Notes: generated from the sequence alone by a model not told the origin. A stretch of 64,000 bases of DNA from Butyricimonas muris (GCF_046365375.1 NZ_JBKEIT010000003.1:492522-556521), one strand, 5' to 3'; positions 24,665-33,808 are shown, counted from the first letter of the stretch. Translations and numbers: made by a program.

Positions 24665-25873
24665 GTGAAATCAATCAGAGAAATATTTAGAATAGGGTAT
24701 GGACCTTCATCCAGCCATACAATGGGACCGGGACGTGCGGCACTTTTCTTCAAGGAGAGAAATCCCGACGCGGAGCGTTATCGGGTGACTTTATTCGGCA
24801 GTTTGGCTCTCACGGGCGTGGGGCATGGTACGGACGTGGCAATCCAGAAAATGATAGCTCGTCCCGACGACACGGAAATCGTGTGGGAATCCGATAAATC
24901 CTTGCCGCATCATCCGAACGGGATGCTGTTCGAGGCGTTGAACAACGGGGAGGTTGCGGATCGTTGGGAAGTATATAGTGTCGGGGGCGGAGCCTTATGG
25001 GATGAACAGGGGACTTTCAACTCGGACGACATATACCCGGACACGAAGATGACCGATATCTTGGATTGGTGCAAGTCCGAGGGGCGTTCTTTTGTGGAAT
25101 ACGTGGAATTGCACGAGGGACAGGAAATATTCGATTACCTCGAGGAAGTGTGGCGGGTAATGGTGGACAGTATCCACAACGGGTTGGAGAACGAGGGCGT
25201 GTTGCCCGGCAATTTGCGGTTAGCCCGCAAGGCTTGCTCGTATCACGTGCGGGCTCAACAATCCGCGGGAACCTTGCGCCACATGGGAATGGTGTTTGCT
25301 GCGGCTTTGGCAGTGGCGGAGGAGAACGCTGCTGGGGGCAAGATCGTGACGGCTCCCACTTGCGGTTCCGCGGGAGTGGTTCCGTCCGTGCTGTATTTCT
25401 TGAAACATGACCAGAACATAAGTGACAAACGAATCATAAAAGGATTGGCGACAGCCGGATTGATAGGTAACATCGTGAAGACTAACGGTTCTATTTCCGG
25501 TGCGGAAGTAGGGTGTCAAGGCGAATTGGGAACGGCTTGTGCGATGGCGGCAGGTGCCGCCGCCCAGATTCTCGGCGGTTCCCCGATGCAGATAGAGTAT
25601 GCGGCTGAAATGGGATTCGAGCATAACTTGGGATTGACCTGTGACCCGGTAGGCGGTTACGTGCAAATCCCTTGTATCGAGCGTAACGCGTTCATTTCCC
25701 AGAAAGCGCGGGAGTGTGCCATTTACTCGTTGTTCTCCGACGGGCGGCACAAAGTGTCGTTTGACGACGTTGTCGAAACGATGATGCAAACGGGCTGCGA
25801 CATGCAGGCAAAATACAGGGAAACAAGCCTTGGAGGATTGGCACGTATATACAGGGCGCCGTTGAAGAAGTGA
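24665..25873 (+). CDS. sdaA: L-serine ammonia-lyase, iron-sulfur type
   Basis: 402 residues from a GTG start (MKSIREIFRIGYGPSSSHTMGPGRAA). It is the single-chain form with both domains; SSSHTMGP is the family signature. The Fe-S cysteine contexts are visible: APTCGSAGVVP, CDPVGGYVQIPC and a C-terminal TGCDM. It deaminates L-serine to pyruvate and ammonia in the cytoplasm. Loss of the oxygen-labile cluster would inactivate it, in keeping with an anaerobe. Confidence 0.95.
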   Translation: MKSIREIFRIGYGPSSSHTMGPGRAALFFKERNPDAERYRVTLFGSLALTGVGHGTDVAIQKMIARPDDTEIVWESDKSLPHHPNGMLFEALNNGEVADRWEVYSVGGGALWDEQGTFNSDDIYPDTKMTDILDWCKSEGRSFVEYVELHEGQEIFDYLEEVWRVMVDSIHNGLENEGVLPGNLRLARKACSYHVRAQQSAGTLRHMGMVFAAALAVAEENAAGGKIVTAPTCGSAGVVPSVLYFLKHDQNISDKRIIKGLATAGLIGNIVKTNGSISGAEVGCQGELGTACAMAAGAAAQILGGSPMQIEYAAEMGFEHNLGLTCDPVGGYVQIPCIERNAFISQKARECAIYSLFSDGRHKVSFDDVVETMMQTGCDMQAKYRETSLGGLARIYRAPLKK

Positions 25874-25937
25874 TTTTGCGGGGAAACCATGCCGGGTTTA
25901 AACTCGTAGATCAAGAATCTAAAATGATACAGGTTTT

Positions 25938-26525
25938 ATGGATAGAATCAGATTAAAAGTTTTCGGGCTGTCATACCAGAGTATGTCGACCACGGGGGCA
26001 TACGCGTTAGTACTTGCGGAAGAACACGACGCCTTCCGTATTCCCATTATTATCGGGATAGCGGAGGCGCAGTCGATCGCCATACAGTTGGAACACCTCG
26101 ATTCGCAACGCCCCCTCACGCATGATCTGGTAAAGAATCTGGCAGATAGTCTGGGAGCTACCTTGGAAGAAGTTTCTATTTATCACTGGGAAGCGGGTAT
26201 CTTTTATTCGGAATTGCGTTTCCGTCGCGGGGAGGAGATACTGAAGATAGATTCGAGGACTTCGGATGCCGTGGCCCTCGCGTTGCGCTACAATTGCCCG
26301 ATTTACATCACGAGGGAGGTGATTATCCAAACGGCAATACCTATAGCCGACACGAGTATTATAAAAGAACACTTGGAAAAAGTACAGGCGGAGATAGCAA
26401 AAGTGAAAGAATCGGAATTAACGGAGGAAGATTTGCAACGTTTGTTGGAAGAAGCCGTAAAGAATGAAGATTACGAGAATGCGTCCCGGTATAGGGATTT
26501 GTTGAAATCTCGAAAAGGCGAATAA
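25938..26525 (+). CDS. Bifunctional nuclease-family protein with UVR motif
   Basis: 195 residues. The first ~130 form a BFN (DUF151) domain: GLSYQSMSTTGAYALVL, FRIPIIIGIAEAQSIAI, RPLTHDL and RTSDAVALALR. The C-terminus has a UVR motif (LQRLLEEAVKNEDYENASRYRDLL), as in UvrB/UvrC and ClpC-type adaptors. This combination is standard in Bacteroidota. Nuclease activity is known only for plant relatives, so the function here is an inference. It is 15 bp upstream of pgi and probably co-transcribed. Confidence 0.9.
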   Translation: MDRIRLKVFGLSYQSMSTTGAYALVLAEEHDAFRIPIIIGIAEAQSIAIQLEHLDSQRPLTHDLVKNLADSLGATLEEVSIYHWEAGIFYSELRFRRGEEILKIDSRTSDAVALALRYNCPIYITREVIIQTAIPIADTSIIKEHLEKVQAEIAKVKESELTEEDLQRLLEEAVKNEDYENASRYRDLLKSRKGE

Positions 26526-26540
26526 TAAAATACAGAAACA

Positions 26541-27836
26541 ATGAATCGCGTTAAACTTGACTACTCGAAAGTATTGCCGTTCGTGGGAGAGAAAGAGATC
26601 TCCGCGCGAAGGGAAAAAGCATCACAGGCATTGAAAGGCTTGGAAAACGGAACGTGTAAAGGAAGTGAATTTCTTGGATGGTTGGATCTTCCGGCACGGA
26701 TCACGAGTGAAGAACTGGATCGGATAGAGGCGTGTGCCGCGCGACTGAGGGCGGAAACGGACGTGATGGTCATTGTCGGCATCGGCGGCTCGTACTTGGG
26801 AGCCAAGGCGGTGATCGAGTCGATGGCGGGCAGCTTCGACGCCTTCTCCGGTACAAAGGTCGTTTTTGCCGGGCATAACGTCAGCGAGGATTACTTGTAC
26901 GAGTTGCAGGAGTTTTTGAAAGACAAGAAATTCGGGATATGCGTCATATCCAAATCGGGAACCACCACCGAGCCGGCAGTTGCTTTCCGTTTGCTGAAAG
27001 AACAATTAATCGGGCAGGAAGGGGTGCAGGTTTCCCGTCGGCGTATCGTGGCGATCACGGACGAGCGGAAAGGGGCTTTGCGCGCTCTGGCGGACAAGGA
27101 AGGATACCAAACGTTTGTTATCCCGGATAATGTCGGGGGACGTTACTCCGTGCTGACTCCCGTGGGATTACTGCCTGTTGCCATTGCCGGGCATGATATC
27201 CGGGCGTTGGTGAAAGGTGCCGCCGACATGAGAACGTACGGCAAGGAGAACGGGGCAGAACTGTCCGTCACCTATGCCGCCGTGCGCAACGCCTTGTACG
27301 AGAAAGGGTACACGATCGAGATCACTGTCAACTTCAACCCGAAACTGCATTACGTGGCGGAATGGTGGAAACAGTTGTACGGGGAAAGCGAGGGAAAAGA
27401 ACACAAAGGCATATTCCCCGCCAGCGTGGATTTCACGACAGACCTGCACTCCATGGGACAATATATTCAAGAAGGACGCCGGGATTTGTTTGAAACGGTG
27501 CTCTCTGTCGAGAAGACGAAACACCAGTTGCTGGTGCCTTATGACGCCCACGATTTGGATAAATTGAACTATCTGGCGGGCAAACGCATCGACGAAGTGA
27601 ACAAGATGGCGGAACTGGGAACCCAACTGGCTCACGTGGACGGGGGTGTGCCTAATATCCGTATCGTGATACCCGAATTGACGGAATATTACTTGGGACA
27701 ACTGTTCTACTTCTACGAGCTGGCTTGCGGCATATCCGGCGGCATCCTCGGCGTGAACACCTTCGACCAGCCGGGCGTGGAAGCGTACAAGAATAATATG
27801 TTCATGCTTCTGGGAAAACCGGGGTACGGGAAGTAA
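26541..27836 (+). CDS. pgi: Glucose-6-phosphate isomerase
   Basis: 431 residues, the shorter Bacteroidota/Firmicutes form. GIGGSYLGAKA, ISKSGTTTEPAVAF, a GGRYSVLTPVGLLP segment, GESEGKEHKG, LHSMGQYIQEG and a C-terminal FDQPGVEAYK are all present, covering the sugar-phosphate site and catalytic Glu/His/Lys contexts. It interconverts glucose-6-phosphate and fructose-6-phosphate in glycolysis. A strong terminator follows. Confidence 0.97.
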   Translation: MNRVKLDYSKVLPFVGEKEISARREKASQALKGLENGTCKGSEFLGWLDLPARITSEELDRIEACAARLRAETDVMVIVGIGGSYLGAKAVIESMAGSFDAFSGTKVVFAGHNVSEDYLYELQEFLKDKKFGICVISKSGTTTEPAVAFRLLKEQLIGQEGVQVSRRRIVAITDERKGALRALADKEGYQTFVIPDNVGGRYSVLTPVGLLPVAIAGHDIRALVKGAADMRTYGKENGAELSVTYAAVRNALYEKGYTIEITVNFNPKLHYVAEWWKQLYGESEGKEHKGIFPASVDFTTDLHSMGQYIQEGRRDLFETVLSVEKTKHQLLVPYDAHDLDKLNYLAGKRIDEVNKMAELGTQLAHVDGGVPNIRIVIPELTEYYLGQLFYFYELACGISGGILGVNTFDQPGVEAYKNNMFMLLGKPGYGK

Positions 27837-27856
27837 TCACCTTCGGCGAGTTGAGA

Positions 27857-27910
27857 AACTATCACCCCTAGCCCCTCCTTACACCGAAGGGGCTAGGGGT
27901 GGTAGTTTTT
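27857..27910 (+). terminator. Strong terminator after pgi
   Basis: A 20-bp stem (27857-27876 with 27888-27907; one T-G wobble) containing CACCCCTAGCCCC and its complement, an 11-base loop, then T5. A short family-2 box (CCTTCGGCGAGTTG) precedes it, and AT-rich ATTTTCAA repeats follow to 27945. Confidence 0.85.
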
Positions 27911-27995
27911 CATTTTCAATTTTCCATTTTCAACTTTCAATTATTTTGTAACTTTTCACTATACTTGTTCGTCATATCGATAAACAAGATTCTGT

Positions 27996-29162
27996 ATGTT
28001 AAAAAAGTTACTGATAGCGTGCGTCGTATTTTGTACCGGGGTGGCGGAAACCCGGGCACAGGCGAAGGATTACCGGATTCACGGGGAGATATATACCGTG
28101 ATGAACACGACGGTAAGCGGTTATATTTACTGGGGAAGGAATTTATACTGGACGGATATATTCTCCGCGTCCAAGCCGGAAAATCCTTATACCCGTTACG
28201 TGAACGAAGTTGTACCTGTCGCCCATCAGTTTGCCTGTCGCTTCGGGAACATCAAGCGGATTCGCGTGATCGGGGATAATCGGATCGAATTGGAGATACG
28301 CGACGGGCATATCATCGAACTGGAGGATTGGTTGCCATCCGGCAACAGGGGCAGCTTGAGGATAGAGGCGGACAAGGAAACCGCTATCGCGTGGGATCTT
28401 ATCAGCGAGATTGTTTTTAGCGCGGCCCCCGACACGGCGAGGGAACCCGCCGATACGCCTATCACGGGTACGGTGGAAACACCTCACGGGCGGTACACGG
28501 GCATCGTGCAATGGGACAGGGACGAAAATTCGTTGTCCCACGTGTTGGACGGGCGTTCGGGAACGAGCGGTATCACTATCGCTTTCAAGAATATACGAAG
28601 CATCGCGTCGTCGGGAAATTCATGTCAGGTGGTGTTGAACAGCGGACGGGAGTTCGTCCTGTGGGGCGAGAATGACGTGGACGAGAGAAACCGGGGAATC
28701 GTGGTGAATATGCCGTCCGTGGGGCAGGTCGTCGTGGGATGGGCGGATTTCAAGACGTTCAAAAGCATCCCGTTGAATCAGGTAAACCTGCTGAAGTATA
28801 GTGATTTCATGTCGCCCCGGCGGATACGGGGTACGGTGGAGCTGAAACGGGGCGAGGTACTGGAAGGCGTGCTGGTGTATGATCTGGACGAGGCGATGGA
28901 TTTCGAGCTGTTGGACGGGCGGAACGGTAACGTGGCGTATCGTATTCCTTTCCGGAATATCCGGGTTATAGAGCCGAAGAATCACAAGTACACGTGGCTG
29001 CAACTCGGCAACGGCGGCGAGCTGGTGTTGGGTGAAGAGCGCGACGTGACCTTTGACAACGACGGCATACTCGTGTTCGACGCGAAAGGCGCAGCGAGGT
29101 ACGTCCGTTGGCGCGACGTGAAGCGGGTTTCCTTGCCGGCAAAAGAGGAGGGTAATGAATAG
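27996..29162 (+). CDS. Exported three-repeat beta protein of a sigma-factor operon
   Basis: 388 residues with a signal peptide (MLKKLLIACVVFCTGVAETRAQ). The mature protein has three diverged repeats of about 105-115 residues. The second and third align by eye: GTV...G..V.D.DE, LDGR.G, I.F.NIR.I, then L..G.E.VL..ERDV or ENDV, N.GI.V and a final W.D.K. I do not recognise the family; the repeats look all-beta. Its end overlaps the ECF sigma gene by 8 bp, so translation is coupled. A periplasmic or surface sensor or target of the sigma system is possible, but not shown by the sequence. Confidence 0.65.
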   Translation: MLKKLLIACVVFCTGVAETRAQAKDYRIHGEIYTVMNTTVSGYIYWGRNLYWTDIFSASKPENPYTRYVNEVVPVAHQFACRFGNIKRIRVIGDNRIELEIRDGHIIELEDWLPSGNRGSLRIEADKETAIAWDLISEIVFSAAPDTAREPADTPITGTVETPHGRYTGIVQWDRDENSLSHVLDGRSGTSGITIAFKNIRSIASSGNSCQVVLNSGREFVLWGENDVDERNRGIVVNMPSVGQVVVGWADFKTFKSIPLNQVNLLKYSDFMSPRRIRGTVELKRGEVLEGVLVYDLDEAMDFELLDGRNGNVAYRIPFRNIRVIEPKNHKYTWLQLGNGGELVLGEERDVTFDNDGILVFDAKGAARYVRWRDVKRVSLPAKEEGNE

Positions 29163-29640
29163 GGTGGAATATAACCGGGCGGTGGATGCGTTCTCCGATG
29201 ACGTGTATCGTTTTATACACAAGATGTGCAGGTCGAGGGAAATGGCGGAAGACATCGTGCAGGACAGTTACCTGAAACTGTGGGAGGAGGTCGCCCGCGT
29301 CGATTACGGGAAAGCCAAGGCTTTCCTCTTCAGCACGTCCTATCACCGGATGATCGATATCCTGCGGCGCGAGAACAAGTTCGGGGACATCGAGTCCGTC
29401 GGCGACCGGGTGGAGGACACCTCGCCCGCTTACACGGGATTGCGGGAGGTGCTGGAATCGGCTTTGGCGAAATTGCCGCCGGTACAGAAAACCGTCGTTC
29501 TGCTGCGGGATTACGAGGCGTATTCCTATCAAGAGATAGCGGAGATCACGGGACTGAACGAATCGCAAGTGAAAGTGTACATCTTTCGGGCGAGGGCATT
29601 TATGAAGGAGTTTATCCGTCGACCGGACGTGGTCGTTTAA
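29155..29640 (+). CDS. ECF-type RNA polymerase sigma factor
   Basis: 161 residues with both sigma regions. Region 2: FSDDVYRFIHKMCRSREMAEDIVQDSYLKLWE...KAKAFLFSTSYHRMIDILRRE. Region 4: LPPVQKTVVLLRDYEAYSYQEIAEITGLNESQVKVYIFRARAFMKE. It belongs to the general Bacteroidota ECF group. The gene is coupled to the repeat protein upstream (8-bp overlap) and followed 12 bp later by a probable anti-sigma factor. The usual SusC/SusD partners are absent. Confidence 0.93.
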   Translation: MNRVEYNRAVDAFSDDVYRFIHKMCRSREMAEDIVQDSYLKLWEEVARVDYGKAKAFLFSTSYHRMIDILRRENKFGDIESVGDRVEDTSPAYTGLREVLESALAKLPPVQKTVVLLRDYEAYSYQEIAEITGLNESQVKVYIFRARAFMKEFIRRPDVVV

Positions 29641-29652
29641 GCGGGAGAAGAT

Positions 29653-30567
29653 ATGATAACGAGAGAGAATTACGAGATTTATTTCATGGATTACCTCGAC
29701 GGTGTGCTGCCGGGGGAGTGCCGCGAGGAGTTGCGGGCGTTTCTGCTGGCGAATCCCGATCTGGAGGAGTTGTTGGACGGGATGGACGGCGTGCGCCTGC
29801 AACCGGAACGGGATGTGTTCGGGAAAAAGGAAGAATTGAAGCGGCACGCATCCGCGAGGGAACTTGCCTACCATGCCATAGCTGAGGCGGAAGGCGTGAT
29901 AACCGAGGAAGAGCGGCAATGGGTACGCGATAACGCGGGGGAGGATGAATTCGGGAGGGAAGTGGCGGCGTACCGTGCGACACGGGTGCAACCTGACCGC
30001 GGGCAGGTGTTCGGGAGGAAAGACGCGACGCGTCGTTACCCGGCGGTGATCGTCTGGATGAAGCGTTACGCGGGAGTCGCCGCGGTTGCCATTTTTGCAG
30101 TGGTACTTGTTTTGTATATCACGAGGGAGCGGGAATTTTCCTCGGACAGCCTGCCGCGGCTTACGGCGCGAACCGAACCGGTTTCCTTGCCGGAACTCCC
30201 CGCGCGGGTGACGGAACCGGAGAAGATGGAACCCCGGCAAGAGGATAAGCCGCGAGTTGATATCGTTCCCGTCACGACGCCCACCGTGCCGACGGAACGG
30301 GTGGAACCCGTCAACTTGATCGAGAGTGCGAAAAACATCGTCGTTCACGCCGAGATACTGCCGCCGCGACCGAATGAAATGCTGGTTTCCCCCTACGAGG
30401 GCGTGCGGGTAAGGCTGGAAGTGAAGGAACAGCGTCCCCGCCCGCTCCGCGTCATCGCTCCCGATCTCGAGAGTTCGGACAATATTCTCAGCTCGATCGT
30501 CAACGCGGGAAGAAACGTGGTGAGCCGATTCAGGAACAGGGAGGAAAAAGATGAAGATCGCCTGTAA
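29653..30567 (+). CDS. Probable anti-sigma factor, single-pass membrane protein
   Basis: 304 residues. The N-terminus (NYEIYFMDYLDGVLPGECREELRAFLLANPDLEELL) is the pattern common at the start of Bacteroidota anti-sigma factors, which bind their sigma factor on the cytoplasmic side. One membrane helix lies at ~138-157 (VAAVAIFAVVLVLYI). The ~145-residue periplasmic part is proline- and charge-rich with no recognised domain and no FecR signature. Position directly after the ECF gene supports the role. The periplasmic part may sense or be cleaved by envelope stress. Confidence 0.72.
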   Translation: MITRENYEIYFMDYLDGVLPGECREELRAFLLANPDLEELLDGMDGVRLQPERDVFGKKEELKRHASARELAYHAIAEAEGVITEEERQWVRDNAGEDEFGREVAAYRATRVQPDRGQVFGRKDATRRYPAVIVWMKRYAGVAAVAIFAVVLVLYITREREFSSDSLPRLTARTEPVSLPELPARVTEPEKMEPRQEDKPRVDIVPVTTPTVPTERVEPVNLIESAKNIVVHAEILPPRPNEMLVSPYEGVRVRLEVKEQRPRPLRVIAPDLESSDNILSSIVNAGRNVVSRFRNREEKDEDRL

Positions 30568-30624
30568 CAATCGGGGGTGTTCAACCGTCATGTGATAAAA
30601 GAAAATAATCTAAAGAAAAAGAAT

Positions 30625-31521
30625 ATGAAAAAGGTGGTTGTATATGTAATGTTTATGGTGTGCGTGCTGCCCGTGTCGGCACGGAGAGATACTGTCGTTA
30701 TCCGCGACAACTGGCGCGTGGACACGATCCGGCAGAAAAGCGAAAAGGTCGATACCGTCGTCCGGGAATCGGAAATGATTATCTGGGACAACACGGTGAG
30801 AGAGTCGGGGAGAAGACCGAGGCGCTATTCCGAGGTTCCCTTGAAAACGGTAAGGGAGGAGAACCGACGTGCTCTACGGCACCTCTTCCGGGGACACTGG
30901 AGCGGTTTCTATCTCGGGTTCGTGAATTTTGCCAACACGGACTATTCCAAGTACGGGGGGGACGATTTCATGGAATTGGACTGGGGAAATTCGTTCGCCA
31001 TGCAGTTCAATCTCTTCTCCCACGGCATGGGGTTGAACGAGCGGCGGACTCTCGGCGTGGTGACGGGAATCGGGTTCGAGTATCAACGGCTTTGTTTCGA
31101 CCGGGATATCACGATACGTAAAGACGAACACGGTATGCTGCGCCCTCTTCCCTTGGACGAACTGGGAATCGGCAACACAAAAAGAAGCACTTTCAAGACG
31201 CTCTACATGACGATACCGCTTCTCGTGGAATGGCAATTCCCCGCGTCCGTGCGCCGGAGAGCTTACCTGTCTACCGGGGTTGTCGGCGGCGTGCGGCTTC
31301 ACTCGAAGACGAAAATCGTGTACAAGGACGAGAACGGCGACAAGCACCGGAAGAAAAACTCGGACAGCTACGGCATGATTCCCTTGAAAGCCGATTGGAC
31401 GGTACATGTCGGGTATCACGGCGTGTGCCTCTGGGGAAACTACACGTTGACCAACATGTTTAAAAAGAGCAAATCCCCTGAATTGCACCCGTACACGATC
31501 GGGGTAGGGTTCACGTTTTAA
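30625..31521 (+). CDS. Outer-membrane beta-barrel protein of the sigma-factor operon
   Basis: 298 residues from the ATG at 30625, which gives a signal peptide (MKKVVVYVMFMVCVLPVSA); an upstream frame extension is unlikely. After a charged linker (~25-95) the sequence alternates in barrel style (GFYLGFVNFANTDYS..., TLYMTIPLLVEWQFP, LSTGVVGGVRL) and ends in ...YTIGVGFTF with terminal Phe. It matches the small PorT/Omp-b-brl class. It is the fourth gene of the operon with the ECF sigma and anti-sigma, so its level may be controlled by them. Confidence 0.75.
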   Translation: MKKVVVYVMFMVCVLPVSARRDTVVIRDNWRVDTIRQKSEKVDTVVRESEMIIWDNTVRESGRRPRRYSEVPLKTVREENRRALRHLFRGHWSGFYLGFVNFANTDYSKYGGDDFMELDWGNSFAMQFNLFSHGMGLNERRTLGVVTGIGFEYQRLCFDRDITIRKDEHGMLRPLPLDELGIGNTKRSTFKTLYMTIPLLVEWQFPASVRRRAYLSTGVVGGVRLHSKTKIVYKDENGDKHRKKNSDSYGMIPLKADWTVHVGYHGVCLWGNYTLTNMFKKSKSPELHPYTIGVGFTF

Positions 31522-31621
31522 TTTATGATTTATGATTTACGATTTATGATTGAAGGATTGCCGAAGCGAAGTAGTACTCCAATCATAAATCAAGAAATCG
31601 TGAATCATAAATCGTGAATCA
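31521..31621. repeat. Family-3 inverted repeat element
   Basis: Left arm: about four TTATGAT/TTACGAT 7-bp units. Right arm: AATCATA, AATCAAG, AAATCGTG, AATCATA, AATCGTG. The core is about 27 bp. The left arm starts in the stop region of the barrel gene, and the right arm ends at the stop of the convergent gene, so it may serve as a two-way terminator. Confidence 0.7.
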
Positions 31622-32293
31622 CGGGATCACCAGATCGATAACTTCTGCTTTCACGTACCTGCTATCGGAGTACGCGCTCCAGTCGGGCGACGTGAAGAAC
31701 GGGTAGAGATGCACGGTTTCCGTTTCCGGGTGGGCGGAGTCGGGGAGGGCGATTCGCGCGAAACATTCGCCGCGGGTGAAGGATGTCATGATGAATTGCG
31801 GCGAATCGGGGCGCGAGTCATAGAAAAATCCCAGTGCCAGAGAGTCATTCGGGTTCGCCCGCCCGTACTCGCGGGCGGGCGCGTTCCAGTAGAGAAAAAA
31901 CGTCCACCCCTCGCGGTTCACCCGCGTATCCCTCGGCGGCACGAGATCGCCCTTGCAGAAGTGGAAATCGGGAAAGTAATCCACGCCCTGCAACTTCAAG
32001 TCGAGCACGGGATAATTGAGCTTCCTGAAAATATCCAAGTAGGTTAGGCTGAAATACTCCCCGTACATGTTCCACGCGAAGTAGAGTACCGGGGAGAGCC
32101 GGAAAAAGTTGACAGGAAATGTTCCCGTTATCTCCATAGCGTCCCTCGCCACTTGTTGTTTCTCCGTGGCGGGTCGCTCCACTTTCTCCCGCTTGGCTGG
32201 CATGGCGCATAGTTTATCGTTCCGGTAATAATATCTTATCCCGTTCAGGATAAAACTCTTGCGCGTCGGGTCAGATTGATTTTTTCTTCCCAT
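31619..32293 (-). CDS. Uncharacterised protein, possible DUF6266 relative
   Basis: 224 residues, no signal peptide or membrane helix. The N-terminal part (RYYYRNDKLCAMPAKREKVERPATEKQQVARDAM) weakly resembles the start of DUF6266-type Bacteroidota proteins (...PATEKQ..QR..F). The middle and end are aromatic and beta-like, with NDSLALGFFYDSR, SFTRGECFARIAL and VKAEVIDLVIP. I do not know its function. It diverges from the gene at 32709 across a 415-bp gap; the two may be distant relatives. Confidence 0.5.
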   Translation of the reverse strand: MGRKNQSDPTRKSFILNGIRYYYRNDKLCAMPAKREKVERPATEKQQVARDAMEITGTFPVNFFRLSPVLYFAWNMYGEYFSLTYLDIFRKLNYPVLDLKLQGVDYFPDFHFCKGDLVPPRDTRVNREGWTFFLYWNAPAREYGRANPNDSLALGFFYDSRPDSPQFIMTSFTRGECFARIALPDSAHPETETVHLYPFFTSPDWSAYSDSRYVKAEVIDLVIP

Positions 32294-32708
32294 GGCTATC
32301 GAATTAAACGGTTACACTAATCCCCTCTTTATCTCATACCATGTAAAAATAAACAATTATTTTGAATTAACAAAGTACTTATCAGAAAATGTTATCAACT
32401 TGTTAATAAGTTCTGCATGAGTTCTGCATAAGTAAGCCACGCGGGATACGACCGGTTTTAGGCTGTATATTGTTGTACACGTGTTGTTTACATGGTGTTT
32501 TACATAGTCGTGTGAAAGAGTGGTATTAAGAATTAAAAAATATTAATATTTAACATCAAATTCCATTGGAAATGAAAATAATAGTTCTAACTTGTGATTG
32601 GAAAAGAACATAAATCTTCCCTGTAAATCGCGGAAAGATGCGCGTGCACTTCCTGTCCTGCCGGACGGTTAGTGCCGGACTTTTATTAACTGTTTAAAAT
32701 TAAAAACT
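32294..32708. other. 415-bp AT-rich divergent intergenic region
   Basis: I see no gene here. It has a direct repeat of GTTCTGCAT (about 32411 and 32421), a weak dyad AACTT-N6-AAGTT before it, and a doubled TGCCGGAC (about 32659 and 32674) in the leader of the plus-strand gene. It presumably contains both divergent promoters; none matches consensus well. Confidence 0.45.
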
Positions 32709-33758
32709 ATGAGAAAGAGAATTGTAGGATGCTCAAGCGTGCGAGGCACGTTGCTTGACCAAGTACATTACCCCCACCCGTTTGAACCGGGTGTGACCGT
32801 GGTGCGCCTCTTGTCGAACAAGAAAGTGAAGCTGAACGAAACCGTGGCGAAGAACGATGCCGCCTTCGGCGGGTTGGGCAGGGAAGGCGGTTACCTGTTG
32901 CCGGGGGCGAAAGTGGGTTTCCCGTACACCGGGCGGGAGGCTTCCGGGCATTCCCGTTTCGTGGGCGTGAACGCCGTGACGGGCGTGTCAACGGCGGTAA
33001 AGATAGACCCGGAAACCCCGTACGATCCCGAGCAGAGCGTGTCGAAACAATACACTTACCTGATCGATTACCCGAACCTGATTCTTGCCGCGGGCAAAGT
33101 GCCGCCGATTGCCGTGACCGTGACGCTCGACAGGGAAGCGCGCAAAATTTCCTGCGTGCAGGCAGCGGACACGACGTTGGGCACAAACCGTAACCCGGAT
33201 GACGTGGGGTATTGCGTGTTATACGACCCGACGAGCAAAACGTGCATCGTGCAGCGATTGCGCGCGCGATCGGAGGAAGGATCAACCTCGACGGCGATTC
33301 CCGCGAACGTCAATCTCGACACGCTTGTCGCTTACGTTTTCACCACCCGCGCCAACGGGAAACCGACGTCCGATTCCGAGTGCAAGCTGCAAGGTGATTC
33401 CAACCTTGTGGCAATCAATCGTATCGCTAAAGATATGAAGTTGAAGTTCCCGCTTGCCGGGGCGATTGATAAACTGAATGCCGCCGTCGACATGGAACTG
33501 GCAAGACGGGCAACCGAACGCGAGCGACTCCGGGAGGCGGAGGAAGAAAAACGAGAAGAGGAGAAAGCGAGAAGGATAGCGAGCGGGGAGAACGCGGCGG
33601 TTGCCGCGGAGGAAAGGGATGCGCTTCTTGATAGTATCCTCGACGACGTGTCCGGTGTCGAGGACGCCCCCGGCGAACACGCCCGGCAATTCGACGAGAG
33701 AATGCAGGTACTCGCCGACACGATCTTCACCTTGAAGAAAAAGCACGAGGGCGGTTGA
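32709..33758 (+). CDS. Uncharacterised protein with beta domain and charged coiled-coil tail
   Basis: 349 residues, no export signal. The first ~255 residues form an apparently beta-rich domain; around 165-250 the pattern (DDVGYCVLYDPTSKTCIVQRLRAR...VNLDTLVAYVFTTRANGKPTSDSE) recalls the C-terminal repeat of DUF6266-type proteins, with low certainty. Residues ~258-349 are a highly charged Arg/Glu helix (RERLREAEEEKREEEKARR) suited to a coiled coil. Codon use is GC-rich, as in neighbours from 28 kb on. Function unknown; a terminator shared with hydF follows. Confidence 0.5.
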   Translation: MRKRIVGCSSVRGTLLDQVHYPHPFEPGVTVVRLLSNKKVKLNETVAKNDAAFGGLGREGGYLLPGAKVGFPYTGREASGHSRFVGVNAVTGVSTAVKIDPETPYDPEQSVSKQYTYLIDYPNLILAAGKVPPIAVTVTLDREARKISCVQAADTTLGTNRNPDDVGYCVLYDPTSKTCIVQRLRARSEEGSTSTAIPANVNLDTLVAYVFTTRANGKPTSDSECKLQGDSNLVAINRIAKDMKLKFPLAGAIDKLNAAVDMELARRATERERLREAEEEKREEEKARRIASGENAAVAAEERDALLDSILDDVSGVEDAPGEHARQFDERMQVLADTIFTLKKKHEGG

Positions 33759-33780
33759 AATGTAACTTTTCAAACATGAT

Positions 33781-33808
33781 AAAGGTATGCCTCGGCATAC
33801 CTTTATTT
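33781..33808. terminator. Bidirectional terminator between 32709 gene and hydF
   Basis: A perfect palindrome, AAAGGTATGCC-TC-GGCATACCTTT (33781-33804), with TTTAT after it on the plus strand and TTTATCATG on the minus strand. It overlaps the hydF stop codon. Confidence 0.8.

Noticed and set aside
28966..30591. A 541-codon open frame on the minus strand opposite the sigma/anti-sigma genes
   Set aside because: It is antisense to three well-supported genes, has Arg/His/Pro-rich composition typical of reverse-complement frames in GC-rich DNA, and shows no domain or start signal.
32390..32445. DnaA-box-like or attachment-site-like sequence (TTATCAAC and doubled GTTCTGCAT)
   Set aside because: One weak match and one short direct repeat are not enough; there is no integrase, origin gene or tRNA nearby.
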